The translations under genes were made by a program, and so were the position numbers. From CAWHYG01 sp963833505 (GTDB lineage: Bacteria; Eisenbacteria; RBG-16-71-46; CAIMUX01): a DNA stretch of 64,000 nt. The notes under the pieces were generated by a model. The model saw nothing but the letters and a program-made list of their open reading frames with translations. It had not been told where the DNA came from and ran no database searches. Each line of letters opens with the position of its first letter. The first letter of the stretch is position 1. Positions 60,397-64,000 of this stretch are shown here, piece after piece. The stretch lies in assembly GCA_963833505.1 (NCBI GenBank), contig CAWHYG010000008.1:248001-312000 (forward strand), written 5' to 3'.

Positions 60397-62175
60397 TCAG
60401 CGGACCCCGGCGAAGTCCCTGACGCCCGACTTTGTCCAGCGAAGCCGGATCTCCGCCTGCCAGCCGCTGCCGGACCAGTCGCCCGTCCGGATGACCCGGG
60501 CGACGTTCACCACCGTGTCGAAACGCCCCGGGACGAAAACCCTCCAACCGGGCCGGCTCCAGCTCAACATGGGGATCCGCTCGGTCTGCACGAGGCCGGT
60601 GATCCACCCCTTATCCTTCTTCTCCAGGCCGATGAATCCGAGCTGCGTGCCGCGCAACCCGTTGATCACGCCCCAGCGCACCTGCTGAAACGACGCCTGG
60701 ACCGTCCCCCAGCCGTCGCGCGGGGGCAGGGTCACGACCAAATGCAGCGCGTCGGCGTTCGGCCCGGCCCAATCGCCGATGATCTCGCCCGACTCCACGA
60801 AGGACCGGAGCAGGCTCCCGTCCTTGTGGAAGTAGACTTCGGGATCGAGGTGGGCGTATTCCGCTTCCAAGTCAGCGCCGGACCATCCGGCCGGATCGGA
60901 CCAGTGCCCTCCGGCCAGCTCGGCGAAGCTCGAGATGTCGGAGTCCGGTCCCAGCTTCGCCGCGTCTCCGCTGACCAGACGGTTGAGCAGGAACTCGCCG
61001 TAGAAGGTGAAGGGCGCGACGTCGTAGCGGAGGTCGCCGCCCAGGATCTTCTTGTCATCGGCGCCGAACCGGTCGTAGATGTCCTGCGTCATGGCTACGA
61101 TAAAGCCGACCGGATTCAGGTAGCCCAGGTCGATGCCGCGCCCTCCCCAGGCGGCCGCCTCGTAGGCGCCGAAATGCAGATTGTGGCGAAGCGCGAGCTC
61201 GATGCGGTGCCCCGCGAAATAGGAGTCTCCGGTCGTCGAATCGGGGACGCTCCGGCCCGCGGTCGGCGTCCTGGCGCGATTCACCTGGGCGAACAGGGAC
61301 GCCACGGTCAGGACCGACGTCCGGATCCGCAGGCTCACTCCATCCAGAGGGAAGGCGTTCTCGCTCAGGAAAAGCGTTCCCCACCGCCCCGGCCCCCAGT
61401 GCCGGTCCTCGCGGCCCAGGCGCAGGTCTCCCCATCCCCAATCGACGCCGAGAACGGCGCGGTCGTTGCGCGCGCTCGGGGCCTCCAGGATGTCATGCGT
61501 GGTCGGAGGGAAATTGTCCACCCAATGCGACGACCCGGGATCGGGCGTGAGCCGGCTGTAGTCCTCATAGCTCCGCCATTCGACCAGGAGCTTCTTCAGG
61601 ATCGTGGCGTTGAAAAACAGGAACGCCGCCCCGTTCTCGCGCGATCGGCGATCCAGATTCGCCAGGGAATCCAGCCCGGTGGCCGCCCCGTAGTACTGGA
61701 AGGAGACGCCTCCCTCAAGACGGACGGGTGCCGAGAACCACGTGCTGTCTTCCCCGGCCCGACCGGGTGAAGAACCGGCCGGCGTAGGCAGCCCCGAGGC
61801 TGTCCGGACCCGGCCGGGTGAAGAACCGGCCGGCGTGGGCGCTGAGCCATCCCCTCCCGGCATCTCGCCGTCCAGGTCCGCTTCAAGATCGCGCTTCAGG
61901 CGCTCAAGGCGGAGGCGGTCCTTCGGCGCCAGCGGACGCTCCCGATCCCGCGCCTCGATCGCCTCCAGGGCCCGGCGAGCCTCGCGCCGCGTGATCGGCA
62001 GGATCTCCAGGTTCCCGTTCCAGAAACCCAGCGAACGGAAGTGCTCGAGCTCGTCGTAGACCGGGCTGTCGAGGGGAACGCTCAGACCTTCCTGCGCCGC
62101 CGCCCTCCGCCCGACCGTCAGTCCAACCGCCAGAAACAGGGGGAAAAGAACCGACAGGATCGTCCTTCGGCGCAA
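60397..62175 (-). CDS. Wzi-like capsule assembly outer-membrane protein
   Basis: 592 residues. A signal peptide ends near RRAAAQ (residue 28). An N-terminal helical region (VYDELEHFRSLGFWNGNLEILPITRREARRAL) and a beta-barrel with DLRLGREDRHWGPGRWGTLFLSENAFPLDG place it in the Wzi family, which anchors capsular polysaccharide to the cell surface. Residues about 108-142 are a linker with a 17-residue repeat. It diverges from the Wza-like gene, consistent with a capsule or exopolysaccharide locus. Confidence 0.87.
   Translation of the reverse strand: MRRRTILSVLFPLFLAVGLTVGRRAAAQEGLSVPLDSPVYDELEHFRSLGFWNGNLEILPITRREARRALEAIEARDRERPLAPKDRLRLERLKRDLEADLDGEMPGGDGSAPTPAGSSPGRVRTASGLPTPAGSSPGRAGEDSTWFSAPVRLEGGVSFQYYGAATGLDSLANLDRRSRENGAAFLFFNATILKKLLVEWRSYEDYSRLTPDPGSSHWVDNFPPTTHDILEAPSARNDRAVLGVDWGWGDLRLGREDRHWGPGRWGTLFLSENAFPLDGVSLRIRTSVLTVASLFAQVNRARTPTAGRSVPDSTTGDSYFAGHRIELALRHNLHFGAYEAAAWGGRGIDLGYLNPVGFIVAMTQDIYDRFGADDKKILGGDLRYDVAPFTFYGEFLLNRLVSGDAAKLGPDSDISSFAELAGGHWSDPAGWSGADLEAEYAHLDPEVYFHKDGSLLRSFVESGEIIGDWAGPNADALHLVVTLPPRDGWGTVQASFQQVRWGVINGLRGTQLGFIGLEKKDKGWITGLVQTERIPMLSWSRPGWRVFVPGRFDTVVNVARVIRTGDWSGSGWQAEIRLRWTKSGVRDFAGVR
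61735..61850. repeat. In-frame 51-bp repeat in the wzi-like gene
   Basis: CCGGGTGAAGAACCGGCCGG is repeated at 61763 and 61814, 51 bp apart. It encodes PTPAGSSPGR twice. AACCACGTGCTGT at its edge also occurs at the edge of the 75-bp repeat near 33969. Confidence 0.85.
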
Positions 62176-62339
62176 TCCGGGTCCTCCCGCGCGGGGTGAA
62201 AGTCATGCCGCAACCGAAGGCGATCTTAGAAAACGGCTCCGGCGGGCACAACCGCATTCCCCTGGTTCTGATCCATGTCCGACGACGGGTACGGCTTTTC
62301 CCTTGCGGTTGCCTTTCCGGCCATGCTAGAAGGTCCGGA

Positions 62340-64000
62340 ATGTTGATCTCCGCACCCCCGTCCGGCCGCAAAGCCGCGATCGTGTTTTTGGCCGCGGTCG
62401 TGGTTCTCCTGGTCTCCGCGCTTTCCGCCCGCGCCCAGGTGACGGACGAGATGCTCCAGAAGGCCTCGGAGAAAACGGGACTGAGCAAAGACGAGCTGCT
62501 GCGGATGTACCAGTCCGGAGCGATCGCGATCCCCGCGCCGGCCGAATCCGCGCAGGTTGCTCCAGGACGGAGCGACACGCTTCTCCCCGGGCTGCCGGTC
62601 CTGAAGGCGCCGCCGCCGCCGGTCCGGCACGTCCAGTCCGGAACCCCGGCCCTGTTCGGAGCTGATTTCTTCAAGCTCCAGCCGGGGGTTTTCACCCAAA
62701 GCTCGTTCGGGCCTGTTCCCGAGGATTACGTGATCGGGCCGGGCGACCAGATCTTCGTCGACGTGTGGGGAGAGGTGGAGTTCCGCGTCGAGCGCGTGGT
62801 CGACCGCGACGGCAGCATCATCCTGCCGAAGGGAGGTATGGTCGTCTGCGCGGGGCTCACGCTGGCCGAGCTGAAGCGCTCGGTGCGCGAGCACCTGGCC
62901 GCCGCCTATTCCGGAATCTCGCTCGATCCGGAGAAGGGCAACACGTTCCTCGACGTGTCGCTCGGCAAGCTCCGGGCCATCCGCGTCTACGTGATCGGAG
63001 ACGCAGTCCAGCCGGGCGCCTATGACTTGAGCTCCATGGCGACGATCTTCACCGCGATCTACGCGGCCGGGGGGCCATCCGACACCGGCTCCATGCGGGA
63101 CATCCGGCTGGTCCGGGGCAATCAGGTGGTCGCCCATCTCGACTTCTACGCCTATCTGCTGCAAGGAGACCGCAGCAACGACGTGATCCTCCGCGAGTAC
63201 GACACGGTCTTCATCCCGCCTCGCGGCCCCACGGTCGAGCTTTCGGGCGAGGTCCGGCGCCCGCTCCGATTCGAGCTCAAGAGCGGGGAAGACCTCGTGG
63301 ATCTCGTGCGATTCGGAAGCGGCTTCACCGCCACCGCGGCCACCGGAGTCCTTCACATCCTGCGGACGCTTCCACCCGCCGAGCGGCTTCCGGGGCAACC
63401 CGACCGGGTCCAGGTCGATGTGCTCATGGATCCGGGCTCGGGAAAGCCCCGGGACTCCACGCAGGCGTCGCTGCTGGACGGGGACGTCGTTCGGGTCGAC
63501 GCGATCACCAACCGGATGGACAACTGGGTGCAGATCAAGGGCGCGGTCAAGCAGCCGGGCCGCTATGAGTATGTCGACGGGATGGACGTGGCCGCCCTCA
63601 TCGCTCTGGCCGGGCAGACCTGGCCCGATCGGCTGGGCGCAAGGGGCATCATCGATCGCAACCTTCCGGACGGAAGGCGGGTGACGCTGCGTTTCCCGCT
63701 GGACGACGTGCTCTCGGGAAAGCAGATCGTTCCAGTCTCGCCGATGGACAGCGTGCAGGTCTTCTCCCGGTGGGACATCGAGGATCGGTTCACCGTCAGC
63801 ATCACCGGACAGGTCCGCCATCCGCAAACCACCGAGTACCGCGAGCAGATGACACTGGCGGATCTGATGTTGAAAGCCGGCGGGCTTCTCGAGAGCGCCG
63901 ACCAGGTTCAAGCCGAGGTCTCGCGGCTCCGGCTGGAGGCCGTCGAAAGCCAGGACGAATCCAAACCGCCGGGCCAGACCGTCGACCTGATCGAGGTGCC
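62340..64000 (+). CDS. SLBB-domain polysaccharide export protein (Wza-like), partial
   Basis: At least 553 residues, cut by the right edge. ATG at 62340 (AGAAGG upstream), signal peptide to about residue 34 (SALSARAQ). A Poly_export domain (DYVIGPGDQIFVDVWGEVEFRVERVVDRDGSIILPKGG) is followed by several SLBB domains (VYVIGDAVQPGAYDL, ELSGEVRRPLRFEL, VQIKGAVKQPGRYEYVDG, VSITGQVRHPQTTEY). It forms the outer-membrane/periplasmic export channel for exopolysaccharide. Longer than E. coli Wza, with more SLBB copies, as in FCB-group relatives. No lipobox is seen. Confidence 0.93.
   Translation, partial: MLISAPPSGRKAAIVFLAAVVVLLVSALSARAQVTDEMLQKASEKTGLSKDELLRMYQSGAIAIPAPAESAQVAPGRSDTLLPGLPVLKAPPPPVRHVQSGTPALFGADFFKLQPGVFTQSSFGPVPEDYVIGPGDQIFVDVWGEVEFRVERVVDRDGSIILPKGGMVVCAGLTLAELKRSVREHLAAAYSGISLDPEKGNTFLDVSLGKLRAIRVYVIGDAVQPGAYDLSSMATIFTAIYAAGGPSDTGSMRDIRLVRGNQVVAHLDFYAYLLQGDRSNDVILREYDTVFIPPRGPTVELSGEVRRPLRFELKSGEDLVDLVRFGSGFTATAATGVLHILRTLPPAERLPGQPDRVQVDVLMDPGSGKPRDSTQASLLDGDVVRVDAITNRMDNWVQIKGAVKQPGRYEYVDGMDVAALIALAGQTWPDRLGARGIIDRNLPDGRRVTLRFPLDDVLSGKQIVPVSPMDSVQVFSRWDIEDRFTVSITGQVRHPQTTEYREQMTLADLMLKAGGLLESADQVQAEVSRLRLEAVESQDESKPPGQTVDLIEV

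Overview
This GC-rich 64 kb chromosomal window comes from a diderm (Gram-negative type) bacterium. TonB/ExbB/ExbD, a TonB-dependent receptor, a Wzi-like outer-membrane protein and an SLBB/Wza-type export protein all imply an outer membrane. The secreted BNR-repeat protein with a FlgD-like C-terminal sorting domain, the TPR-coupled Ser/Thr kinase and the base composition suggest an uncultured FCB-like lineage such as Candidatus Eisenbacteria. That placement is inference from gene content. I saw no rRNA, tRNA, CRISPR array or transposase.

Layout. 1-940: start of a Lon-like protease. 1129-4543: succinylase-branch lysine/DAP operon (dapE-dapC-dapD). 4954-6270: trpB2. 6602-7289: small DUF5674-type pair. 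7651-10359: large secreted BNR protein. 10363-19337: a cell-wall-flavoured stretch with a NamZ-like muramidase, a MurU-AmgK fusion, a YfcH-like epimerase and an M14 peptidase, with DinB, rubrerythrin and a glycosyltransferase between. 19391-25005: small unknown, Ser/Thr kinase-TPR protein, membrane glycosyltransferase. 25079-32667: Ton-type energy operon facing a TonB-dependent receptor. 33078-36571: FadN/FadA-like beta-oxidation pair. 37129-37944: MOSC protein, possibly acquired. 38284-47013: two convergent groups with two acyl carrier proteins, two adenylating enzymes, a ketoreductase-like SDR, a GNAT acyltransferase, a polysaccharide deacetylase, an alpha-oxoamine synthase and AcpS. 47161-47874: stand-alone MshEN protein. 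47941-56075: a lasso-peptide operon. 56181-64000: polysaccharide/glycolipid envelope genes.

The most notable system is the lasso-peptide operon, read on the minus strand as HprK-like kinase, B1 (PqqD/RRE), B2 (transglutaminase-like protease), C (asparagine-synthetase-like cyclase), a 36-residue precursor, a TPR-glycosyltransferase and an ABC exporter. The precursor ends in Ser, the residue that lasso-associated HprK-like kinases are known to phosphorylate, and a glycosyltransferase sits inside the operon. The cyclase and exporter starts each lie behind a short tandem duplication (77 and 26 bp) that inserts a mini-ORF overlapping the upstream stop and the downstream start. The exporter has a one-base frameshift.

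A second window-wide feature is the abundance of short, degenerate, dyad-rich tandem repeats. Inside conserved enzymes (DapE, NamZ, MurU-AmgK, YfcH-like, M14, membrane GT, FadN-like, WecA-like, Wzi-like) the periods I could measure (30, 33, 39, 45, 51, 57, 63/66, 72, 75 bp) are all multiples of three. Between genes, periods such as 37, 43 and 61 bp are not.
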